Source: Physcia stellaris
Taxonomy: Eukaryota; Ascomycota; Lecanoromycetes; Caliciales; Physciaceae
Length of the DNA stretch: 64,000 nucleotides
Direction of reading: 5' to 3'
Assembly (NCBI GenBank): GCA_018902385.1
Contig: JABSSW010000008.1
Span: 868,001 to 932,000, forward strand
Each line of letters begins with the position of its first letter. The first letter of the stretch is position 1. Made by a program: the position numbers and the translations under genes. Below the pieces are notes generated by a model that saw nothing but the letters and a program-made list of their open reading frames with translations, did no database searches and was not told where the DNA came from. Shown here piece by piece: positions 43,146 through 56,024 of the stretch.

Positions 43146-46100
43146 TTATTTTTTTTTTTTCGCGAACGTCGTTTCGACGATTCGTTGTTGTTTCGAGATT
43201 TTGAGAATCTTGTTGACCGATTTGAGTGTTTGCAAAATTCAGAAACTTCACGATCATCATTTTACTTTTTGATGCTTTGCTATCGTCTCAACGCTCGATA
43301 AAATCTGACAGTAGTTTCTGAAAATGTTTTTGACATGATTCAGCTCTTTATGCGATGTAAATTCTGACTGTAAACAACACGAAAACGATAATAGAGATTG
43401 AAAATCGAAAAAAATCGAAAAAGTGAAAACGTAAATGAATGCATCGAATTTGAAATTTTCAAATTCTAATCGAATGTAATTTCAATAAGAATCAAAACGA
43501 CGATTTTTCTTCGAAAGCGACGACGATCTGCAGAAAAATTTTGAATATCGACGACGAAAATATCTAATTTAAACGACTTTGAGTCTGCGACGATAAAATG
43601 ATTACGATGAAAATCTTTTATCACGTCGCGAGCGTTATCGAATTCATCGTTATCGACGTAATATCACGTTCGATCATGTGATCAGTCTGATCAGTTGACA
43701 CGATATTGAAAACGATTGTAATGATATCGAGATTTCAAAATATCGTTCATTTTTCATTCGAAATTCTCGTTGACTATAACAGAATCGAGTGATTCGTTGA
43801 TTTGATTTTCGAAAAATCACAAAAATTTTTGCGAAAAATCAACAATGAAACACATCGTAAATTCGCATTGTTTCAAATAACTCGAGTTGATAAAAGTTGT
43901 CTCGACGTTTTAACATTTTGAACGAGTTCAATTTTTGTCATCGAACTTGTCAAATGATTTAGCGATTTTGATGTTTCGTCGATTCAAAAAAACGTAATTT
44001 TTTTCGACGTATTTCACAATTTTGCGATGTTTATTGATTTGAGTTGTCATGCGTTTTTGAATTACGTCGACGTGATTTCGCACGTAATTGAGAATGTTTT
44101 TGCGTGATGTTTGTGATATTTTTCGTTTTGACGATCAACAGTCGCTTTCTTGTCGTGACATACGAAATAAAATTCGGTGAAAAATTCATACGTGAATGAA
44201 AATTCTTGTTGACGAAAAACGATGACAGCTCAATAAATGCAAAAATCGCGTTGTTGTTTGCAAATTCGATCATAAATAATCAAACGTCTCAATCGTTCTG
44301 CATGTAATTGCAATATTGTCGCAATTGTCTCTCGACGTTTTGATTGATTTTCTCGATTTGATCATCAATTTCTGAATGAAAAATCGTGAAAAGTTTACAC
44401 TTGATGCCGAAAATTTTGCAAAAAGCTTGTCATACGAAAAACACGAATTGGAAATCTCGATCAAATGTTATGAAAAAAAGCAAGTCATGAATACGAAACA
44501 CGTATTGAATGAATATTTTTGTTGTGATTTCAGCATTCGTGTTTCTCGTTTTTCGCTGTACAGAATGCATAATGACGTTTTTACTAAATCTGTCGATTAT
44601 CGTGCAAATGATATTATGATCGTAAACGTCAAATAATTTCGTGATGAAATCAATGAATATATTCGTTCAACGTTGCAAAAATATGATCAAAAAAATGAGT
44701 AATTCGTTTTTACGATTTTTGAAAATCTTAATTCGCTGACATTCGTAACAATTACGTACGTATCGACGAATTGCTTTGCGCATGTTGAATCAATAGTAAT
44801 CACGACGTAAAAAATTCTTCATACGATTAAATTCAGAATGATTCGATGCGAGAAATTCATGAATTTTTTTGAAAAATCAACGAGCAAAAAGCATCGACGA
44901 ACATTCATAATCGATTTTTGTAATATAAAGCATCGTTCTTTTTTGACAATCGCGTAAATTGACTTCATTCACGAAAATGAAATCTTGATTGAGTGTTTCA
45001 CGATATATTCGACAATCGTCGTTTGCTTTGTTTGCGACGAGAACTCGTTCGTAAATTGATTCGTCAGATTCGACGACATGAATTTCGAATCGTTTTAAAA
45101 TGAACAACATTTGCTTTTTATACTGATGTCGTTCATCGTTATCGTCTTTAAATCGTGAACTCGACATGCGAATCAGAACGTTTGTTTTAACGTTCTGAAC
45201 TTCTGATTGAAACTGAATGACGATATTGAATTTCGATAGAATTTCTGCTCAACGAGCTTGACGAAAAATTAGTTTTTTCGAAATCATGAAGATTTTCAAA
45301 TTCTTGTGATCGATGAAAATCTTGATCGATTCGTCAGTTTTTTCAAATTTTGAACGTCAATGTTTCAAACAACGAATGATAATCAATAATTTTTTGTCAT
45401 AGATTTCGTAATTGCATTCGATTGAAATCATGTTTCGACTGTAAAAGACAACGAAATGCAAAATTTTTTCGTCATCGTATTGCGATAGCATTTTCGCATT
45501 AACGTAATTTGAAAAATCGATTTTCAAAATGACTTGTTTGATTTTATCGTAATGACGAAATATGAAAATTTCGATCATCGTTTTTTTAAGTAGATTGAAG
45601 ATTTTTTTTGCTTTCGTAATTCATTCGAATTTTACGAGTTTCTTGATCATTCGAATGAGAACTCTGATTTTTTTCGAGAAATCACGAATGAAACGTCGAT
45701 AGAAATTGACGAAATTCACGAAAATTTGTATTTTCTTGAGATTGATAAAACGTGTTCAATCAACTATGATCTGTATTTTTTTTGAATTCATGCGAAAATC
45801 ATTCATCGAAAATATAACGTCTAGAAAAGTCATTTTTTTTTTGAAGAATTCGCATTTTTCGATATTCATCTGTAAATCGATTTTTTTGAGTTTTTTCAGT
45901 ACTGTTCGAACGTGCACGATATGCTTCTTTTTGAATTTGCTGTAAATGAGTATGTCATTCAAGTAAATTTGACAGAATTCGTTCAAAAATTGAACAAAAA
46001 ATCATTCATGTAATGTTGTCAGCTTGCAAAATCGTTGATTAATTCAAAAATAATACTCGATACTTGTACGATTTCATAGAAGTGACGAACGTGATGAATT

Positions 46101-49100
46101 TTTCATTCTTCTCACTCATTCGAAGTTTATTGAAAACTGATATGATATTCAACTTGATCAAATATTTGCAATTTTGAATTCTGATCAGAATTTTCTCAAT
46201 CAAGAAAATGAAATATCGATTGCGTTTCGTAATGTGATTGAGTCGACGATAATTCACACACAAACGTAATTGATCGTTGAACTTGATCGCAAATAAAACA
46301 AATGAAACATATGTCGCTTGACTAAATACGATAAATTTTTTTGCAAATTCTTTTTCAGATATTTTTTCAGTTTTCTGAGTTTGAGTTCGAATAAAAATAC
46401 ATTCGATTGCGAAACAAAAAACTGCTATCGTTCAACAATTCGATTTTATGATCGTATGATTTATGAAAAAACAACTTGATGATTTTTTGAAAGTCAAATA
46501 TTTCTGATAAATGACGAAAGTATTTTGACATCTTTTTCATTATGCGTTCGAATATCGACTTGATTTGCTCGTGTTTTAGAATTTCTTTGATCATGACGAC
46601 GATTTTTAACGATTCAGAATTCGTTTGTAATGTTTTGAACGCGAAATCGATTTGATTGATCGTAATAAAAAAAACATTGAACGTTTTGCTTTCGATTTTT
46701 GACATCGATCAACAAGCGAAAAAAAAATTGCATCAATCATTGCGATATTTATCGAATCGTCAAGATTCAGCTTTGAAAATAGCGAAAGTTCTGATTGTTG
46801 TTTTTTCGCTTTTCATCGTTTATTACGTTGACTTTTCAATTTCTTTTTTTCTGACGAATGTCGTCTTCGTAGCAGTCGTAATATCAATTTCTGAATTATC
46901 GAATTCGATTGCTGACGACTCGTCGTCGATATCGATTTCTGAGTGAGTTGAACATTCGAAACATTTCGAATCGATTATATTTGATTCGTTTTCAACAATA
47001 AAAAATAAAAACTTGATTTTGAAACAAGACAAAATGATATATCGAAATTTTATCGTCGCTATGTGTTCTGTATTATTCTTCGACGATAATTCTGCATCGC
47101 GACGTCAATTAAATATATTTCATCGACGATTTGATTTGAAAATCTCTAAACGACGAATTTGCATCGCTTGATTGAATATGCTGTCGTGATGACTGCATTT
47201 GAACGATTTAAAAATCAATTTATCGTAAATCATGTTCAATATAATTTCATGTCTGTTCATTCACGATTTTTCTAAAATTATCGAATGATTATCGAAATCA
47301 GTGATTAGCAAAGAAACGATCAATTCGAAATGTAATTTTATCGTCAACTTGAAATATATCGCGTGAATTATAGAAGAAACATGACGATCATCGAATTCAG
47401 TCAATGATTTCGATTTCAATAAAAATACGAATTTCATGCTCAGCATGTTGCACACAAATTGCGCGATTTTTTTATCAATGAACGCATAATCGATTGCATC
47501 AATGTTTATTAAAATCTTTAATTTATGTCTATTATCGTTGAATGATAACGTACAAATGATGATTAAAAATCGCTTGATGAAAGAGTCAAACATACTATCA
47601 TCGTGAATAAAAAAATTCTTAAACATTCATCAATCGCGTTTTTGACGTGAATTGTCAATTTTTCGAATCAGATTCGCTCGAATCGATATCAAAATTCAAC
47701 TGATGTATCTGTAACTTATGTCATTGACGCTTTTGAAACTTGTTGACGTTGAAACAAAATTTTCAATCGTGATCGAACTTTTCACACGTGAAACATTTGT
47801 TCGTGACAATCAATTAATCGATGATCGAATCACGCTTATGATCGTTTTTGAGCTTGACGAAAAACGTCGACGTAATTGATTTGACAAACGAAATTGCAAT
47901 CGAAACAGCAAAAACCGTTTTGAAAAACATTAAAATTGACTTTTGAATTCGAATTCGAATTTTTTTTTTCGAATGCTGATCAAATCGTTGTACATTTGCT
48001 GAATGTCATTTTTTCACGCGAGCAAAATAAAATGATGACGAAACGAATTGTTCAAAACTTGTTTCAACGACATGATGAATTTGTCAATTAAATTTTTCAT
48101 CAACGTGAATTGATCGAAATTGATCTGAATATTCAAACGATGAAAATTCGAATAAAAAAACTGAAAATTTTGAATGTCGAACATGATCAAGTCTCGATAT
48201 TCTCGACGTACGTTGCGTTGATGATTTGAATTTTCATAAATGTTTTCGAAAAAGTTGATCATCATTATTTCATTTTCGAAATAGTTCAGATTGTTGTATC
48301 GACGAAACTGAATATGCTTAACTGTTTTTTTTTCAGTTCAGTCAATTATTGTCGTGATCATGAAACGAGCAGTTTCGTATCAATCATTGTTGATCGTGAA
48401 TTTATCGTGAACGTTGATTTTTCACGCGTGAATCAATCAAAATTCACATCGTTCGTGAACTTATCGAGATTCGAATGCTTGCTCGTGCGTTTTTTTTTTC
48501 GAAAATTTGATAGAATTTGCAGCGATCGAACCGTCAACAACAAATTTTTTCTCGTCATCATCGATATTGTTTGAATTTTCATCTGAATCGAAATTAAAAA
48601 CACGTTCAAAACGACGAGTCTCATTCAACTTGATCAAATCGTCATACTCAATACGTTTGTCAACGAGTTGACTCATCATTCGCTTTTTTTCTTTTTCGAA
48701 CGTTTTAAATCTGTCGCGTATCTGCTCAAAAATATTATCGATATCGAATAGATTTTTTCTCTGAGCTTTGAACAACTTGACGAACTCGTGAAAATTCTCT
48801 AAAACGATCAAGTATTTGTTCCGATCGATGCGTAAATCATTGAACACGTTCAAGAAATCGTCGAAATGATGTTGAATTCAATATTTCAACTGACGAACAA
48901 TTTCTATGTTCAGAAAGTGCGTGACATCGTCGTTCTGATTCGACACAACGTCTGAAATAAAAAAAACTGACGAAACTTGTAGCGAATCGTGAATTCTTCA
49001 TCGACTTCGTGAATTTCGTTCAGCATCTGCTCAACGTTTTCTTGTATTTCGTCGATATTCAGATTCTGACGAAATGAATTGAATAAAATTGTTTCATGAT

Positions 49101-49314
49101 GACTGCGAATCATCTCGAAAAAGTAAAAAGAAAGATAAAAAATCGTCGTCGTTTCGTCGTCTTTTATCGTCGAAGACTTCGTCGTTTGCGTGTAAATTCG
49201 ATTTGTAATTACACGATTTTTCGTCGTTTGTCTTTCACGAAAAACTTGATCGATTTGAAATCTTATTTTTGAACGCTCGCGTATCACGACGAGCGATAGA
49301 AATTGAAGATTTAT

Positions 49315-49543
49315 TGTAATATCATGAATCGTGCTTGAATAGACGTATTATTGACTAATTAGACGAAAACAATAAGTCTGCAGAAACAAGTAAATACAAA
49401 ATGTTGAAATTGTAAACAATGTGCGACGTCAAGTCTCAAATCACGTTAGTTTCGACGTAGAATTAAGACATAGTTCGTTGTTCGATCACATATTATATCA
49501 ACTATCTATTTGTCAGATTTATCTGCCAGACATGCTCGTAACA
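49315..49543 (-). repeat. Gypsy copy 1, right LTR (5' LTR of the element)
   Basis: 229 bp; shares long identical blocks with 42905-43145, for example AATAAGTCTGCAGAAACAAG. Confidence 0.8.
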
Positions 49544-52500
49544 GTTTTGATATTTTTCACGAATCAAATTCTGTTTCGTGATGAAACATGTTTGTCGTTT
49601 TTGATCGAAAATCGTGTGAGATTATCGAGCACATAGTTCAAACATATGAAATTTTTCTTTTTTCGATCTGATCGATCTCGCTAGAGAGAAATTCAGTTAA
49701 AAATACGAACATTTGTTGAAATGCAATACATTTATTTTTCTGATTTTGATTGTCGAAATTGTGACACGATTATGTCAGTCAAATGTCAAACGTTTTTTGT
49801 TTGAACAAATGTGCAAAACTGTTTCATGATTTGAGCATTTTCGAAATCGATTAAAGCATTTTGTTCAATCAAAGTCATAAATTTTTCAATCATGCGCTGA
49901 CATTGAGTTGCGTTCTCGAACATCAAAAAATTATTATAATATTTTGTGTCGAACTTGATCAGAAATTGTTTGATTTGTTTCATGCTAATTAATTTCAACA
50001 TTCATGAATCGATATTTCAAGTATGTAAATTCAATGTTAAATATTTATCATGAAAAATGTGTTTTCGTAAAACGATGAGAAAAAAAGAATCAACAGTAAA
50101 TAAAATTGCGTTGAAAATATTGTTCGTTTGCTGTTTTCATTTTCGTGATTTAGATTCGATCAAAATAGACGCTATTGTAAATATTCATTTCGAGAAATTT
50201 GTTCAAACGTGCACAGAAAATTTCACAAAATCGCTGTTTTCAGCAAATCAAAACACGATGCTCATAACACACGGCAGAATTTTTGTCGAGAAATTCGTTT
50301 TTTTTCATTCTGTCAATGAAATGCTTTTACGAACGAGATGTCTGATAGAAACGAATCGCGATGATCACGCATTTATTTTGAAACATTGAATTTTATTGAA
50401 CGCATTTATCATGAAATAAATAGAAATAAGAGTTTATTAATTCGACAAAATCTTTTCGATTATAAAGTGACGACGAACGATTTTTATTTTTCGACAAACT
50501 TATTAATAACATTGATTTTAACGAAAATTTGTTGCCGCTTGAACAAAAACAAAGTGAATAAAAGTGAAACGCAAAAAATCAACATCAATTGAACGTGCAT
50601 ATTGTCAGATTTTCATGATATTCGTGATGAAATCGTTGAATCTTGATAAAATCAAAAAGAAATAATTTTCGACGAAACGTTTAAACTCATTTGAATTTAT
50701 TATCGCATGTCGAAACTGATTTATATTTTTACAAATAAAACAAGAAAGATCAACTCAACTGAATGAACATGAATCACATAAATAAACGAGTTTATGATTG
50801 ACAAAATTTGAATGATGTTGAATCAATCGAAAATCGTTTGCAAATCTTGAATGCGCGAACAAACGATATCATGTACAAAAATGCTATTATGTCGATGAAT
50901 TTGATGTATGATGCGATGAAAAAAATGCGTTATTCGAAATCTTTTTCGAATTATCTGATTAACATAAAAAATAGAAATTTTTCAAGTTCAATGCATACGC
51001 AAACGAACATTCTGACTGCAAAATCATGTTAGCAATTGTGTTCAAAACATTTGTTGAATGATATTCGCAATTTCAAAAACATGTCATTGTTTTTGAGTTG
51101 AATGAAAAAAACATGAACGACGATTACGATGTTTGATATGTGACGAATAAAACGACGTTTGCGAATATTCAAATCGACAACGCAAAGCAAATCTTGATCA
51201 AATTAAAAATAATGTTTTATATCAAAGAATTCAGAACTCTGATGAAATTCGAAAATTTATTTCAAAACATGATGACATTTCACAATCAATTGATGAAAAT
51301 GAAAAAACATGTTTCATTAAAAAAAAAATAATTATTTTTCATCATCATTTATTTCAATTCAATCGATCAGTTTTTGATTGATCGCATTTTCGAAATAACA
51401 ATCGTATTCACGAATTTGAATTGCTGTTTTTACGAACGTTCGTAAATTGTTTTTCAATTCATTCAAAATCACATTCATTAACTCATTTTCGTTCGCATGA
51501 TACTGATTCCAAATGTCACTTTTAAGACGAATTTTTTTATCGAAAGTTCTTGATAAGTTTGAAAATGATTGATTGCAAGAAATCACAAATCGAACATGAT
51601 ATTAACGTATGCATTCGATCGAAAAAACATCGCAAATGACTAAAAAAAATGATCGATGTTTCAAAAATGTGATCAAAAATTCGTTAGATTTTGTGCTCGC
51701 GAACTTCATAATTTGAATTCATGAAAATGTCACAAAGTTCAAAGAAATTAACGACGTGCGTTTATGCAATTTCAAATTTTGTGATGATTTTTTTCGAAAA
51801 TCATAGTGTCGTTTGTTTTTTTTAGTTCACGTGAAATTGATCATGTACATGCGATTTTTTCTGTTGCGTTTTTCGAGATCGACAATAAAATTTTTGTTTT
51901 TAATGATGACAAGTCAGTGACGATTTTTGAAAAACTAAATGAAAACACATTTTTTTCGAAACAATTTTGTGAAAATTTCTGTCGTTCAAAGTTCGTAACT
52001 GTTGTTTTTACACTGTTCATGAAAATGTGAATCAAAATTTCGTTGATATTGACTTGAAAATCAGCGTTTTCATCAAAAATTCACTTTCGATTTTGATATA
52101 ATATTTTTCGTTTTGTCGACAAACTTTTCGTGATTGAAATTTTCAACGCATTTTTGTCGAAAATTTCACATGACGAATCGTCGATAAAATGAATTTTTGT
52201 GTTTTTATCGACGTTTTTTTGACGTTTTGTCAAATAAAGTATTTTTTCAATGTCAATGATCAGTTGAAAATCGAATGCTAAATCGACGATATAATTTTTG
52301 AAAATTTTTACAGCTGTTGATGATCAGTTCAGCATTTCACGAAAATTTGAAAAGTTTGATGTAACGTTTCATCACGTCGAGAAAATTAAATTTTTGAATA
52401 AAAAGAATGCTTGTTTTCTGTTTTTAGTAATGATGATATACAGAAAGTTTCATTGCGTTTTTCAGATGAATAGACGTCTCTTTGCGATAAATTTCATGAA

Positions 52501-53967
52501 AAATTGACAATGACGCATATGAGAAATTTTCTCATTCGATGCATACACACATTGATTCGTCTTGATTTTCACAATGATTTCGATGTTCGTGAATATCTGT
52601 CTGATTTTGAAATTTCCGAAAAAAGAAAAGATGATAAGCAATTTTACGCTAAAATCGTCGAAGAAGTTGATGAAAATTTGATGTATTTTCGAGATCATAT
52701 TCAGCGCTTTACGTCAAGATTCATAATTGAATTCAAATATTGTGAAATCATGACTTTGAAAACGAAAAATATCGTATATGATTTCAGTGAAATGATTGAC
52801 TTTGCGATTTTCACATTTAGTCTCGTTTATCGATATAAAAACTTGTTTGAATTGTATCATTTGAAGCGAATGTTTTTGAAATAATTTCGCATGATTTGCA
52901 ATTTTTTTCTATCTGTGCACTGAAAATCATGAACGACGCGTAATCGAAAAAATGACGAACAAAAATGCAAAATTCACATTGAACGATAAGTTTCGTACAC
53001 GTCATATTCGACACTTTTTTTTTCAGACGACGTACGTATTTCATTGAAATTAGAACAACAAAACGCGACTTTTTGATACTTGTAATGATAACGACTTGAC
53101 ATTTTTCAAATTGCTTTTGATTGAATTCGTAATTTCATGAAATGTTGTTTCTGTTGTCAATACGAGAATTTATATTTTTGATTTTTAATGATATAATTTC
53201 GAATTCAGAATCGACTTCTCGAAGACGTCATAGCTGAAAAAGTCGATGAATTAAAAAATCAAACAGCAACTTCTCATCAATGAAAATGTCACAATTTATG
53301 ATTTTTTTCTCGAATGCTTTAATAAAATAGAAATATGTTACGTTATCAAAAATTTTAGATTTCGATAGACAGAACGTTTGCTGACGCATTGCAAATTCAA
53401 AATTTTTGACTGAATCGATTATTTTTGTTTTGAAACTGATCGAAATCATGTCGTGACGTGATGCATCGAGAATCGTATACTTTATGTACACATCAAGAAA
53501 TGAAATAATTGACGAAATTCAAAAACTATTGAATGATAAAAAAGAATGCAAAATTTTTTCCGCATGTAAATAGCAAAGTCTGAGTAAAAGTTTGTTTCGA
53601 CATTTTCGAATCAGAAACATTTGCATAGATGACATGCAAATTTTCATAATCTTATCAGAGTTTTGATATGTCGTCAGTTTTGAAATTAGAAAATATCGAC
53701 TTTTCATTAGACGATCGAGAACGATTATTGAAAACAATACTAAAAATCAACGAGAAAAATTTTAATAGCAAACGAATAGAATTCTGTCATAAGTTCATGA
53801 AATCAAACTTTTATTACATTAAAATGTTTCTCGATTTGCTCAATGACTTATTAAAGATGACAGAAAAGAAAAAAATCATTCAGATATTTTGATTTAGAAA
53901 TATCGTTAATGAAATTTTGAAATGCAAAAATTCACTAATAAACTATATCGTCAAAAGCGTTCACGCG

Positions 53968-54150
53968 ATGTTTTTTCATAGTTTTCGACTTTACTCGACG
54001 CTCGGTAAATGAGAAATCATAATTTTGAAATTTGCGTTTTTTGCTCATGTTGATATTCGATGTTTTTTTCAGAATTTTCGACTTTATTCGACGCTCGATA
54101 GATGAAAAGTCATGATTTTGAAGTTTGCGTTTTTTGTTCATGTTGATATT
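53968..54150. repeat. Two-copy tandem repeat, period about 92 bp
   Basis: Two adjacent units (53968-54058 and 54059-54150) sharing blocks such as TCGACGCTCG and TTTGCGTTTTTTG and ending CATGTTGATATT. The minus strand reads both as related peptides (KKRKLQNHDFS and KKRKFQNYDFS), so the duplication may predate the decay of a coding region. Confidence 0.75.
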
Positions 54151-55825
54151 GAAAAGAATGTTCGACGAAATCATTGAAACATAAAATTCGCTTATTGTGA
54201 TTCGATGTTGAAAAGTTTCAATCGCGAATGAAATTTCAAGATTCATTTTCTGTTAATGTTATTAAACGAATATAATTTTGATTTCGAGTTTTCACAAATT
54301 TGATTTACATTTTGTTTTTCGTATGATGCATCGTCGCATCGATTCGACAAATTGTTCAGATTACATTTATTACAAAAATCATGAAATTCGTGTTTGCAAA
54401 TTTCTTGATTGATTTTGCGTGAAATGAATGTTTTCAAATCGACATCGTGAATCGATGAACGTTCAATTGATTCATCATAAATCGCAATTCGCATTTTGAC
54501 AAATTTTCGAAATTTATAGAATCGCTCATCATCGATGTATTTCAGTATTTTAGTTTTTTATTAACGTAACGATTTGTGCAATGCAAAATGAAAAAAGCAC
54601 AATTTTTTTGTTTTCGTGAATACAGTTGCGAATCGCTTTTCAATTTTTTTTTTGCAATTTTTTGAAATCTGTGACGTATTGAATAAATCAAAAGAATTTT
54701 CAATTGAATCGTATCTTGATATCTGGATTTTCGTTGAGAATTTCATTTTTCGATCAGTAGATTTTTGCAACAATCAAATGAAAAAATAAAAATCATTTTT
54801 TTAACTTTCATACGATCTGTTTTTGATTTTATGATTGACAAATCATTCATCATTTTGATACATTCGTTTTACATCAAATTTGAATGATGTTGTGTGTTTG
54901 TTTTGATTCATAAACAAAGAAATGCGCTCACAAATTCTATAGTGAAAAAATAAATGATTGAAATTCATGAAAATCATGTCTTGAATCAGACACGATGTGA
55001 CAAATGAACTGTCAAAGTTTTTTTTTTTTTGTTTTTGTTTGATTACATTCGGAAATTCAGATTTTTTGAAAAGAAATCAAGAGTCGATAAATCAAAAATT
55101 GAATTTTTGTTTCAGTGAAAACAAAAAGAGTTTAGTAATTCGATATTCGCGATTTTTCAATTTGTAAGTTTTTCAGTTGATTTTGTTTTAATATTTCGCA
55201 TTGCAACATTGTAAAATCATTTTCGATCGCAATGCTATTTCGACTTGATTAAGATGAACATTTGACGTTGAAAAGAAATTTGTATTTCAAATTGATGATA
55301 ATTCAAATTATACTTTAATATACAAAGCGCAATGAAAAAATATGTCGACGTGAAATTTTCGCGTTGTAACGAGATAAAGTTGAAACAAACAATTGAGTAA
55401 ATCATTACGATTGTTTTTTATTTTCGTCATCATGTTTGCTGTTTCGATTTTTGTCGCTTATTCGAATTCAGTTTCAGGAAAATTGACGCATGAGTTTTCA
55501 ACGTCGATATTTAAAACATTTTATTTCACAAAATCTTTCAACGATTCGAAATGAAAATCGTGATGTGAATTTGCTTTTGACGAATTGACGTTGATGAACA
55601 CGTTATTTCAAAATAATTACTGAATTGATTTTCATAATTAATTGATAAAATATCAAAAACGAAAACATTCACGTATCATACGAACGAAAACAACATTGAT
55701 TGAATTTGACACAATATCTAGCATGAAATAAACAGATGTATGATAAAATGAAATTTGAAAATAAGATCGAACTGATTTGAACGTTTGCTTGAAATTACGT
55801 TTTCGAAAAATAAAATATTTATTCG

Positions 55826-55830
55826 TACTG
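55826..55830. repeat. Target site duplication of gypsy copy 2 (left), TACTG
   Basis: TACTG directly before the LTR at 55831; the same five bases follow the right LTR at 63288-63292. Confidence 0.85.
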
Positions 55831-56024
55831 TGTTATGACACAAGGTCAAATTAAATGATATGAACTTAGATCAAATATTCTGACATGACTTTTGACAAGA
55901 ATTCTGTCGTCATTTCATATTAAATGAGTGATGATCAGACAATTGACTCGCAATTACTGTACATAAATTGACATTTTGTCGCTCATAGTTTCAAAATCAA
56001 TCAATTTACACATTACGCATAACA
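55831..56024 (+). repeat. Gypsy copy 2, 5' LTR
   Basis: 194 bp, TG to CA; about 95% identical to 63094-63287. Confidence 0.88.

Larger units (their letters stand above)
42905..49543 (-). mobile_element. Ty3/gypsy retrotransposon (fossil), minus strand, heavily mutated
   Basis: A 6.6 kb element bounded by direct LTRs at 42905-43145 and 49315-49543 (TGTAA to GTAACA), clearly alike over their length. Coding remains run right to left on the minus strand in gypsy order: gag near 48000-49290, protease near 46.4-47.6 kb, reverse transcriptase near 45.7-46.3 kb (a YLNDILIYS-type active site region), RNase H near 44.9-45.6 kb and integrase near 44.0-44.5 kb (tail of the type EFANNNAI...SSFFVNK). It is broken in dozens of places and extremely AT-rich, so it is an old or strongly RIP-mutated copy. 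No matching target duplication was seen at its ends. Confidence 0.85.
49544..55830. other. 6.3 kb AT-rich stretch, unrecognised
   Basis: Lies between the two gypsy fossils and shows the same composition. Open frames are short and scattered on both strands; the longest (52504-52884, plus) has 126 codons and no motif I can place. A minus-strand frame at 54243-54494 contains closely spaced His and Cys (HEFHDFCNKCNLNNLSNRC) that could be a zinc-binding remnant. It is probably one or more further mutated repeats, but no family can be named. Confidence 0.45.
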
